Assembly: GCA_033557835.1 (NCBI GenBank)
Contig: JAWQRO010000411.1
Coordinates: 1 to 39,541 of the forward strand
Source of the DNA: Helochares maculicollis
Lineage: Eukaryota; Arthropoda; Insecta; Coleoptera; Hydrophilidae
DNA length: 39,541 nucleotides
Direction of reading: 5' to 3'
The notes below the pieces were generated by a model. It made no database searches and was not told the origin of the DNA. It worked only from the letters and a program-made list of their open reading frames with translations. Shown in pieces: positions 11,688 to 22,900 of this stretch. How positions within the stretch are numbered: position 1 is the first letter of the stretch; every line of letters begins with the position of its first letter. Both the position numbers and the translations under genes were made by a program.

Positions 11688-12577
11688 ACTAAGTTCTCGC
11701 TGTTTTTTTTATGAAAATGCAACTTTATTGTAAAAAACATAGTTACAAATGAATCATTTACAGTATTGCCCATCGCTAGCTACAACATTTTCCCATCTTT
11801 CTGGCCGAGCAACAATACCGTTACGGTAAAAGTGTTCATCTTTTAAGGCTATCCACGAATCAAGCCATTTTTTGATGTCTTCATATGAGCGAAAGTGCTG
11901 ATCAGCCAGACCATGTGCCATCGAACGGAATAAGTAATAATCGGAAGGCGCAATATCTGGATAATATGCCGGGTGGGGTAGGACTTCCCATTTGAGCGTT
12001 TTCAGGTAGATTTTAAAGTGTTTGGCAACGTGAGGGCGAGCGCTGTCATGCTGTACAATCACTTTTTCGTGCCTCTTCACGTATTGTGGCCGTTTTTCGC
12101 GCAGTGCTCGACTCAATCGCATCAATTGAAGTCGATACCGTTCCCCAGTGATAATTTTGTTCGGTTTCAACAGTTCATAATAAATAACATCGACCTGGTA
12201 CCACCAAATACACAGCATAACCTTCGCAGAGTGAATATTTGGCTGAGCCGAAGACGTAGAAGCATGACCGGGCAGTCCCAATGACTTTCTTTTCTTTGGA
12301 TTGCTGTAATGAATCCATTTTTCATCACCCGTCACGATGCGATGTAGAAAACCCTTCCTTTTTTGCCGCTGGAACAGTTGTTCACAGGCAAAAAAACGAC
12401 GTTCAACATCCCTTCGCTTCAAATCATAAGGAACTTAAGTTCCTTGTTTTTAAATCATTCCCAACGCATGCAATCGCTTGGAAATGGCTTGGCGGGTAAC
12501 TCCTAATGCTGAAGCAAGTTCTTCTTGCTGCTGGCGTCATCTATTGATAAACAGCGAGAACTTAGTTGCGCACCTAA
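11686..12577 (-). mobile_element. Truncated mariner, minus strand
   Basis: A perfect 20-bp inverted match, CAACTAAGTTCTCGCTGTTT, lies at 11,686-11,705 and, inverted, at 12,549-12,568. The right end extends nine further bases (CGCACCTAA) to a TA. On the left those nine bases are missing and the (TA)n tract stands in their place. The element is about 890 bp and carries a minus-strand transposase remnant starting only about 10 bp inside the right TIR, so the usual leader and the first ~80-90 codons have been lost. Confidence 0.85.
11754..12530 (-). pseudogene. Mariner transposase remnant (DD34D)
   Basis: This is the catalytic part of a mariner transposase, which cuts and pastes the element through a metal-dependent RNase H-like fold. 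The second helix-turn-helix (ASALGVTRQAISKRL) is followed by two in-frame stops, then an uninterrupted stretch to the normal C-terminus (ERWENVVASDGQY). The triad is intact: Asp in TGDEKWI, Asp in QHDSARPH, and Asp in IAPSDYY, the last two separated by 34 residues (DD34D, mariner signature). The expected YSPDxAP motif reads YYPDIAP. The sequence resembles the Mos1/mauritiana-type branch. With two stops and the N-terminus missing it should be inactive, but it looks younger than the other relics here. Confidence 0.88.
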
Positions 12578-12579
12578 TA

Positions 12580-13470
12580 TATAATTACGAATGTTAAATG
12601 TTTATTTTTTTACAATTTTAAAATTAAATAGCTCTAAATAAATTATTTGAAAAAATTAGAAACTGCTTAGATTAGTAGTTGGTGATCTTATATACTGGAA
12701 ATATTAATAAACATTTTGCAAACAAATAAAATTTCTTCAATCCAGCACAAACGGTTTGATTGCCATCATGTTAATATACATATTCACAGAAATCATGTTT
12801 AATATACTCAATTAGTTTAGATAGTCCATCAAAATATGAAGTTTGGTCAAAATGTTGAGGTAAACATTTTTGATGGTTCAAAATCGTTTCTAGACTTAAT
12901 AGCCCACGGGAAAATGTTTGTTATTTGAAAAATGTTTGTCTTGTAAATAGACTGCAACGAGTTAACTAAAGCTCTTGTTGAAACCGGTCGGACCACCCCT
13001 GCAAAATATTTTGAAAGTTTTTGATGTAAACTATTCGACCACTTTAGTTGTAAATTATATTTATTTATAAACACCACTTGAGCCTGCTTTTGTTGTAAGA
13101 TAAAATCATTATGGTAGTTATAAAGAAATGTTGCATTTAATACAAATATTAGGTAAATCAAGTTGAATATAATAATAATAATAAATAAAGAATTGAGAAA
13201 ATATAAAAATGACTTATTTTTAAGATGAAAATTTGTTAAATTTTGTTCCTGTTTCTATCTTTAATAATTAATACAAAGCAATACATATATCATTTATATA
13301 CGTTAAAATGTATAGAAATAAAGGTTAAGTGATCCCGTGGATAACTGGGACGAATTATACAAATCAAAATAAAATGATCTGGAAAATCTTAACATTTTTG
13401 TAAAGCAAATTCATATCAGATTTATTTTCCGATGACATTAATTCCATATCAAATTAAAAATTAAATTTTT
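12580..13470. other. Non-coding sequence, no recognised gene
   Basis: A minus-strand open frame of 104 residues (12,847-13,161) has no features I can connect to a known family or to the neighbouring channel gene. A short TAA-type repeat (AATAATAATAATAAATAAA) lies near 13,169. Confidence 0.5.
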
Positions 13471-13479
13471 CCATAATTT

Positions 13480-13750
13480 TTAGGCACAATTTGTCTTGTC
13501 AAGTTGGAATATAAAACAAGTTATCATTTTGTTTGCATTGGAAAAAATAACTTTCCCTTGAGCATACATTGCCATTTCTATGACCTCTAAGATGGTATTT
13601 CGGTAAGCGTCGTTAACATTGCGGAATAATTGAGATTGCTGAAATACATTCCAGTAGTTGTCCAAGAGGTATTCTGTCGAGAAGCTGGGATATTTTGATA
13701 AGGCGTCGCTGCTTCCAAAATAATTGCTTACGGAAATATTTACAATATAC
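13480..13750 (-). pseudogene. Inverted partial copy of channel exon 7 (repeat 1 C-linker/CNBD)
   Basis: The minus strand encodes YWNVFQQSQLFRNVNDAYRN and YAQGKVIFS. The channel gene's exon 7 (16,279-16,806, + strand) encodes YWNALQQSHLFRNVHDAYRR and YAQGEVIFS. The DNA similarity continues upstream through a TTTTGGAAGCAGC-like stretch that corresponds to the C-linker, but in a different frame, and about 20 bp are missing. Similarity stops near 13,480. The fragment has frameshifts and no flanking exons, so it is a dead copy in opposite orientation about 2.5 kb upstream of the source. It suggests an inverted local duplication of at least part of the gene, since eroded. Confidence 0.8.
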
Positions 13751-13779
13751 ACTTTTATATGGGAATTAGGAACTAGCAT

Positions 13780-14842
13780 GTGTGAGTACTATAAGCATGT
13801 GTCATGTTCAACCTGAAATAAAACATAACTTTAGTCTTACAATTAATATTTTTAGGCAAAATGCGTTTTTGTGAAAAATCAGAACCTTAGTAAAAAAAAC
13901 TGTGAAACATTACCGAAGAGTTTGGTAAGATTTAGAGATTGTACGAATCATCTGTGGTGAGTATATTAGGACGTTTAAAATATGTACGGGGCGGAAATAA
14001 GAAAAACCAGTTAGATAGCTTGTAAACACACACTAACATAACAAAGATAACATGGAGTTAAAATTTTGTGAATATTCATAAGCAGGATAAATTCGTTTAA
14101 TTCATTTATACAGTACTGTTAATACGTACAGTATAAGAGACTTTCTACTAATACAAATATTACTCGAGTAACAACTACATTAAAAAGAGAACACAATGAC
14201 AAACAATTTTTCCTTCAGGAATCTTCCCTTCCTGTCATATGCAATAACCATTAACAATAATATTGATTTGCTTATAGGTAAAATATCACGAATAGTTATA
14301 TTTGGAACCAATTTAGAACTCCTTTAACAAATAGTTTTAATTGAAATTCTAAGTAGTGCATCATTTTTCTCTAAATAAGTTGTTTGCACAGAATATACAA
14401 TTACGATCTATGATGAATCTATGCACAACTAATATTGTTGGAGAATGTAATATTTTTTCATAAATAAAAACTTCTCAAATAAATAATGTTTGTAGTCAGT
14501 AAACAAATAGTTTACTATTAGTTCTTTGGTAGCATAGCTTAAGACTAAGAAGCATGCAGTCTTGTACCATTTAATGTAAATGTTATAGAAATACTTAATT
14601 TGCTTTCCTAAAAACCCTTTTGAGAAGTACAAGTATGTGCATACTGAGAAGTTTGGTAAATGTACCATCTATAACACAGTTCATAGCGAAGGAATTGCAG
14701 ATGCAACATAGTTTTTTCAAATTTTTGTTTTCATAATTTAAGTTCATCACATCTCGATTCTAGTAACCCAAGCAACTCGACAGCTGAAATTTGTAAATAA
14801 TTAAAATGAAACAATAAAACCCAAACGTCCTAGAGAAACGTA
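13780..14842. promoter_or_regulatory. Upstream region of the channel gene, no core promoter identified
   Basis: About 1.06 kb of AT-rich sequence between the inverted fragment and the proposed start codon. I see no clear TATA box plus initiator pair. An in-frame TAG four codons before the ATG closes the frame unless an upstream exon is spliced in; CCTAG just upstream of the ATG could be such an acceptor. Confidence 0.35.
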
Positions 14843-16980
14843 ATGAGAGGAAAAGAGTTTATTTGCAATGATATTCAATACCTGCAGGATATCGGAGAAA
14901 GTTCCGATGAAGATCCATTCCAAGATGAGGATGTGGAAAAAAGTGTAGCCTCCAAAGAGTCATTAGATAGTGAGGTACAGTAGCTGGATGAATCCCCGAA
15001 TTTCATCATACTGCTTCTAATTTTTGACCAACTCCTATTTACAGAAATCATATAACCCAGTTTTTACCAAAAGTATACTTTTCGAGAACTTACGATACCT
15101 CACTTTCAACTTGAAATGGATGTTTTGGGTATCCGTTGTTCACAGTTTTTTGTACGTTGTTGTAACCTATAATGAGGTGTTCGATATCGATATTAAAGAG
15201 CCTATGTACATTATTGGTACGAAATTGGTTTGCAACATGGTTTATGCTATAGATATCCTCAGTGCTGGAATACATATGTTTTCTAAAGACGTGTCCAAGA
15301 AGATATTCAAAAAACGGAGCAAAGGTAATCTAAAATATGAGAACATACGATTTACATATATTCATTATAAATTTTAGTGGTATTATTTATTGACATTCTA
15401 TCACTCCTTTATTCGTATTTACTGCTGCTACCGGCAATGGTTCATATACGAGCCGCCAGAATTATCGACATCTTTTTGACAATGTTTAGATTGCACAGAA
15501 CATATTCTTATTATCGTAAGTAGAAGCTGTGGCTCATTAATTAACGATACCTCTAATCTAAATTCTCACATATTCCATACAATGTTCAGAAATGCCCATT
15601 GCTCGTTCAAGAGTGTTGAAATTTAATAAATATGTATGGAATAATAGAATTTAGATTTCTCAATGCTCTTATTAATTCTAATGCATGTATTCTAACATAC
15701 TTCAGTGATTATTTCCGTAACTGCGGGTTTCAACAATGTAGGAATATTACTAAGGAAATATGGACTGTTATTCTTCCTTTGCATTCATATTTTATCATTA
15801 TTTTGGCAAGAACTAAATTGCTACGATAACGTGAACAAAGGATCCTGCTGGTCAGACACTATAGATGAATTCATACAATTGGATACTCCGAAACCTTACC
15901 AATGGTACATCATCTGCATGTATTGCATAATGGGAAGTTTTGCTTCTCTAGGGTAAAATTTCATAATTTTTGAATTACAAACAAGACTGAAGAAAAATTT
16001 TGTTATAGACTGGGAATGGAACATGCATATAACACTCACGAAGCCTTCCTGAACATAGTATTGATGCTACTTGGCTTATCTGTAATGAACGGAGTATTCT
16101 TGGGAGCTTTTACATCAGTGCAATGTGACACATATCGCCGTCACGCCCAGTTTGCAGATAGATTCAAATTGATAGCCGTGAGCTTGGTAAGCTCCAAAGT
16201 TTCATAGTATCCATAGAACCCTAATCTTGTAAAAAATATCCCACAAAGTCATCTCTTGACACACCTAATTAATTACAGACCCATAAAAGGTTAAACAAAC
16301 GCTTGAGGAAGAAAATTCTTCAATATTATTTATCATTTTGGAGGCAGCAAGGCGCTATAAAAAAATCTCGACTGTTTGACAGAATGCCGTCTTCGCTTCA
16401 ACAACAAGTCCTTCTGGATAAATATTGGAATGCGCTCCAGCAGTCGCATTTATTCCGTAATGTTCATGACGCTTATCGCAGGGCTATTTCATCGGTCATG
16501 AAAACGGAAATTTACGCCCAGGGGGAAGTTATTTTCTCTCAAGGCAAACAAAATGACAAGATGTTCTATATTGCCAGAGGGACAGTTCAAATTTTGTCTG
16601 GAAATGATGGAGAAAGTCCTATTTTGACTTTGGACATGGGGACAATCCTCGGGGAAGTAAATTTGATGTTTACCATTGCGAGTCCTTGCCAGGTCATAGC
16701 TTCTTCCTTTTGCATCATACACATATTGGATAAGAGAGATTTGTGGAGAGTGAGTTTGGATTATCGGAAACTGAAGCAAACAAAAAGGCTGCACAAGATT
16801 TTCCGGGTAAGACAAGTTTGTTGGTTTTGTATTAGTAATAAATTCCAATCATCCACTCATAAATAGCTTGTTTCTATACATTTATAATAATTAAATCACA
16901 AATGAAGTTCTATTGCAGGGTAAGTTAGAAGCTGCAATTGATAACGAAGATATGATTGGATACAACTTAGCAATGGCAGG
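14843..16980 (+). CDS. Channel repeat 1 (exons 1-8)
   Basis: An acidic, Ser-rich N-terminus of about 50 residues precedes S1 (LKWMFWVSVVHSFLYVVV), S2 (LVCNMVYAIDILSAGIHMF), S3 (VVLFIDILSLLYSYLLLLP) and S4 (AARIIDIFLTMFRLHRTY). S5 and the pore follow in exon 5, with the filter SLGLG (about residues 279-283) split by intron 5, then S6 (IVLMLLGLSVMNGVFLGAF). Exon 7 holds the C-linker and CNBD. The CNBD core (GEVIFSQGKQNDKMFYIARG, then ILGEVNLMF) is well formed, but the cyclic-nucleotide-contacting Arg position (RTA in CNG and HCN) reads CQVIA, so binding is doubtful. Exon 8 is a 62-nt linker ending in phase 2 that joins exon 9. Read through, it would instead stop three bases into the intron. The exon 4 to 5 join is unresolved: exon 4 ends in phase 0, whereas exon 5 needs phase 1. 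Confidence 0.82.
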
Positions 16981-19900
16981 GTGAGTATTCATAATTATTA
17001 TAAAATAATATTATCCGGTTGAGATTTTATAAGCAAATAATATCTTAATTTCAGGAAAGTTTGATACTTCTATGCCAAACTTATTTTCATGGTAATATCT
17101 TCTTCAAGCTCAGTTGATAAAAGTTTTTTTGTTAATAAGACTGTTTCTTCATTTCGCTCATCACTCTACACCCACGTTTGAACCATCTAAGTATATCCAT
17201 CTCTATACTGCTGTATAGGTTTATTGGGCAACTTTTGATAATCTCAGCTTTTTTCTATTTTGGTATCCCTCTTATCTCTAGAAATGTTGATCTCAGTATA
17301 TTAAAATTATTTCCCTATCTTCCTTTCTTTCATTTACTTCACTGTCACGATTTCCCGTTCCGTCTATAACTGTTTGATATATTTGAAGTTTTTGACAGGA
17401 ATTTGTTTCCTCTTAAGGTTAATTACGTGCATATTAATCATCAATTACATTCTAGATTCCCTTTGATCTCCGTCCAATGTCTTGTAATACACAAACAGTT
17501 CTGTGATGGGTGTTTTTCATTTGCCCACTAATGATTTTCTGAATTGTTATTCATCAATATATTTCATTTGCCAAACGCGCCTTTCAGGTATTTAAATGAA
17601 ATATTTATTTTCTTGTTCTTCTTTATTATTTTCTTAGTCACTTCTATTAATGTAAATATAATATTCTGTGTTTGTATTTTTTTTAAGTTAAGGGTTAGAT
17701 CTTTTTGGCTTTTATTAGTTTCTTTTCCATCAATTTATACATTGGTAGAATGTTTGGAATCTAGTCCTTTAAAACTGTTGCTTTCTTTTGTATGTCGTTC
17801 ATTATTTCTGGCTATTCATCTTCTTCCTTTTCCATGCGATTTATTCTTTCTGGGAACGTTATCATTTTTCTTTATATTTTTTTGGTTTTAACTTCGTTTA
17901 TTTCTATTGCTTCCTCTATATTATATTTTTCAGTACATCTTAGCTCCTTAAAGTACCTTCTACATTATTCCATTGTTGCTTTAGTGTGCAAGCAAATTTT
18001 AGCTTTTGCTGCATTTTGCTACCAAAACTTTTTTCTCTAAATTTCTGTTGGCTTTTTTATCTCATCTTAGAAATTTTTTGCTGATTTCGTTGTAAGCATT
18101 CTAGTTCTCTGGCATTCTTTCTAATAACTATTTTCCTCATATGTCTTGTTAACCATGTTTCTTTGGTTTATTTCTTCCGTTTTTCATGTAGTATATTTTA
18201 AACAAATTCTAGTTATCTTCAATATTTGCGGCATCTGTCGAATGTTTGCTGATATATTCTTAGGCATCATTAATTTTCTCGCTTCTTATTTTTACATTAA
18301 CTCTTTACGTTCTCATTTCATTATTTGCATTATTTGTTATCTCTGCCTCCATAATCACTAGATGGTGGTTATTGACAGTCTCAAATTTTCGTGTTCTAAT
18401 TTGTATTCGTTTCCAAATAACTTTATGTACCAGAAAGTAATAAATAAGTTTTTTTGTTGCTACTTTTATTTTTACCGCTAATATTTTATCATAACTATAT
18501 TCTTGCTTTGTCACATTCTTTAGTCTATGTGGGGCAATTATTAGCTAACACCAGCCCTCGCATTTTCTATAATCTACGCCTATCTAGTGCCCTAAATATC
18601 ATTTGTGTGCATTCTTATAAGTGGTAAAGTATGATTTTTTATTTTGTAAAAAGAAGCAATCGAAATATTTTTAAATTTCGCATTAAAATAATATTCGTTC
18701 AACTTTTATAAAAGAAATTAGTAATGGTTTAGGCTTTCACATAGTCATATTAGCAAAGTGACATTAACATGCCTCTATAATTGATAATTATTTGGTTTAG
18801 TCTAGTCCACTGTGGACCAGATTAAAACAAAAAAGATTATTTATGATAAGAAATGGTTACAAGGACCAATGATTTTCTATAAATCAAGTAATGTAATTGT
18901 ATATAAGCTGCTCCATTAAAAATGAGAAAAAATAAAAAGTAAACGGTGATACCCTAATAACTCATTCGATTTAAATATAACAAAATATCCAAAAAAGGCT
19001 TCATGATATATATTTGCTTCTAGTGACCATTCTTCAGTTATCAAGTGCGAAAAGGCCTTGAAAAGAATTAAGGAACAGATTTTTGCCGCCAGTAAACTAA
19101 AATCCGATTCAGGGGTGCGATCCAAAAAAGAATCTAGAAGAGGCAAATTTTATACTAATACGGATAGTGCTCTGGCTGATCTATACATAGTCAGCAAGGT
19201 AAGTTCTTTAGAAACATAAACCTAGATTAAAAAAGTATCTCGAATCTTTTGTGCCTAAATTTAATAATGATAACTTAGTTGCTTACCTGGAAACTTTTTG
19301 CAGCAACAAACTGCTTTAAGACATACTGATGAAATATGTCTTCACACGACTTGGCCTTGGATCTTGCAACCTGAGTCGTCGCTGTTGACCTTCTGGGAGA
19401 CCATTGAAGTCTTCACTATTCTCTTTGTGTCCATATCTTACCCATACTATACTTGTTTTTACCGCCAGTTCACCAACTTTATGTCCCTTGCTATGGTCAT
19501 AGTCGACATCATTTATGTTTTGGACATTCTTCTGCAGCTGTTCACTGCAATTGATAGCGATCAAGGGACTATCTCAAAATTCACGCTAATCGTCACCACA
19601 AGGATTAGGACGCTTTCCTTTGTCTTGGATGTGACTGCCACTATGCCCTTTGGCTTGATTTGCAGATTCACTCACGTGACTAATGATGAGCGAATTTTGA
19701 ACGTTGTGCAGATAAATAGAATTCTGAAGATACATAAAATCATAAAATTCTTCAGTAAATTGGAGAATAGCTTCAAGTTTAATATTGCTTTGGTACGAGG
19801 AGTCAAGTACGTGCTGTCCCTCATTTTTATGACTTACTTCATAGGATCTTTGTACTACATGATTGCCTGTTTTTACCCGTAAGTACCCCGTTCATTCATG

Positions 19901-22900
19901 GAACCTTGTTATTTAAATGTCCAAATAATTATTCCTTAAAGATCCCTTAGTCAAAATATTTCCACATTAACCATTACATTTTTACTGGTTAGAAAATCCG
20001 CTTATTTTATAGTAATTTAATATTATTTTTACTAACTAGGAAGTATATAGAAATCATCCAGAGTTTTTTTATGTAGTAGCGATGCCAAAAATATTTATAA
20101 ATATTATATTTTACATTTTTTATTGAATAAAAAGCCAATTAAACCCCAAACAACTTGAACGCAGTACTTAGTTAATGGACTTGCCTAATTATTTGATAAA
20201 TTGTGTTTTGTTGACATCAATCTTTAGTTCAAACCGATGAACCGAGAAGAGTGAAGTTTCATAAAATATGATTTATGGCGTAGGTAAGGCATACGAAAAG
20301 AATTTTAGAAATTCTATTCATTAGGGGATTGGAAATGGAGATTAAATGTGCTTCTAAGTCATATTTCAAGAAGTTTTAATGTTATAAACTTAAGAATCTT
20401 GGTTAGTTAAAAGACTCATGTTTGCCTTTTTTCAAAAGTTGAATTAACAAAGCAGTAAATATTTTGCCTTGTATAGAGGCACGTAAAAATGTTGATAATG
20501 AGAGTGGTTACTTTTGAAAGCAAAGAATGTTTTTGCTACTTTTCGGATATAGGGTGACGCCAAGCACTTGTGATAATATAGCTGCTAGAGATAACTGATA
20601 ACTTTTGGCGTGCTGTTTGTATGTTTCTGTATGTTTAGCCATTTAAAATGGGACGATGAAATTTGTCATACAGCTATTACCGCAAAATTGTAGATCTGTG
20701 TCAACTTTTGAGGCATCTATGAGTACCGGAAGTACCTGTTTACCTATACAGTTTTGAGTATTTTTCAAGTAAACTAGTCACTACAATAGAGCTATCAAGT
20801 TGAAATTATATATACATCTCAAATGTCATTAAAAATATGTAGGTACAAAATTTCTACATTATCAAACCGCCTGAAAATAATTTTTTATTCTGAAGATTAT
20901 TTATTTAGCGCATCTCGAATACACGGTTAATTTCTTCGACTCTTGTCGCCATTCCTTTCAATTTCAAAACGTACATATAGTAAAAAATTAATCCAAAATC
21001 GGACAGGCTTCGCTTACTCGGGGTTAACTGTAAACACATTTAAATATACTTAGGCAAACAGGCACAAAAATTGAATGATATTTGAGTTATTAAGCGCATA
21101 CACGTAAACGAAATATTTCTACTCTGATCAAATAAAGCAAAAGAGTCACTATTTGTGAATAGTCTAATAAATCAAGCTAATATTTCAAATGATACATACT
21201 TCATCGAAATCACTTAAGTAAATTTCAATAAACTATAGTATCACTTTTTTCAAGTTTAAGTGTTTGCTCTAGTAACCTTGAACATTGAAATATTTCATTT
21301 TGTATTATGCATTTTTCAATTTCTTTCTGGGACATTAGAATAGTAATATGTCAAAATTTTCCTTCTGATTGTATAACTCACACGAGTAAAATATCTTATA
21401 AGCATAAGCGTTTACACATTAAATTTGGCTGTGTTATAGGTTGAAATAATAAAACAGAAATCAGTAAATGATTTTATAATTACACACCGTATATTGAGTC
21501 TAAATTAATCTACTGTTGTGCTTAGCAACAATTTGATTTTTTCTAAAATTTTAATAGAAAATGCCAGAAAGGATGGTACGATTCTTTGATTAATATCGAT
21601 GTTCAGGAAGGCGGTATCCGCTCAAGTTTTCCCTTTGAGGTATCTTTGTATTTTGCCATGATGGTGGTTTCTCAATCTGGATATGCCAGAATTTACGCCT
21701 ACACGTATACAGAGATGGTTATTATGATGGTGTTCTTTATCATAGGTGTGTTGACCTTCAGCTATTTGGTATCTGATTACTCTGCGACCTTAATGTTGGC
21801 CAATCGTTCTTTGTAAGTATCATGCAAGGATTCATCGTTCTTACAAGTCTGAAGTGACTTTGATTTTCAGTAACATCTATGTACAAACTGTTAACACTAT
21901 AAGACAATTTATGATGACAAATCACACTCCTCCGACTCTCCAAAATCGCACTGATGAATATTTGGCGTCTCAGTGGAGGCATAAAAAAGGAATGCTAACT
22001 TGGGATTTGTTACATGATGCTCCAGGATATCTCTATGAAGAACAGCAGGCCGCTAAATATTCTGCTGCTTTTACTACGGTCCCACTATTTCAGGTAAGGC
22101 AATGTGAATCCCCTACTAGTGAGAATAAAAAATCTTTTGGAGAATAAAAGGGCTGTTGGGGCTAAAAAATATACATTTAAACATGTAAGAAAAATACTTA
22201 TTATACAATTAAATTTATTTCAAGGATTTGGAAGCAGCCTGTGTGAATAAACTGGCAGCGAAATGTGTGACTTTACTGCTTCCCCCCAATGAAATAGTAG
22301 TTTATGCAGGTCAAGTTAGCAAAGAAATGTTTATCATAGAAAGGGGCTACTGTGAAGTGATTTCCGCCATATCAGGCAAACTCGAGAAAATTCTAAAGCC
22401 AGGCCAGCACTTTTATGCATTCGAAATGCTTTTGGAACAACCAGGAATTTTCAACATAAGGACCTTGACTCATGTTCGCTTTATCAAAATTTCCTACAAG
22501 AATATCAAAAATGTTTTGATTTTCTACCCGGAAATCAGGGAAGATATCCATCGCTTAGTTTCAGCAACTAAAAAGTCGTTGGTGAGTTATATCTTTTGTG
22601 GATTCACATAAAGTTTTTTCGAACGGTGGAAATATTCGCTAATGTTTCTTTTTAGACTGTGCAAAGATTGTTTATGAGAAGTCGAACTGTAGCATACCAG
22701 GAATTGATGGAAGAAGAATCCAAATCGTTCTACATCTTCCCGAGGCGAAAATTGGATCCTCGCAACATCGATTATTTAAGAGTTTTTGCCAACATGGGCA
22801 TCTGTAAAATTTTCAAGTATAGTCGCTACTAACTATTAAATTCCCGACTTAACAATCTTTCCTTACAAATAGGGTTTTCTTACTCAGAAGAACAATTTTG

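Noticed and set aside
12018..12499. + strand frames opposite the second mariner
   Set aside because: They are antisense shadows of the transposase remnant, which has a clear DD34D triad.
17178..18361. Several overlapping + strand frames rich in Phe, Leu, Ile and Ser that look like membrane proteins
   Set aside because: They lie in a T-rich stretch of intron 8, overlap in different frames and lack start and splice context; T-rich DNA translates as hydrophobic residues by composition alone.
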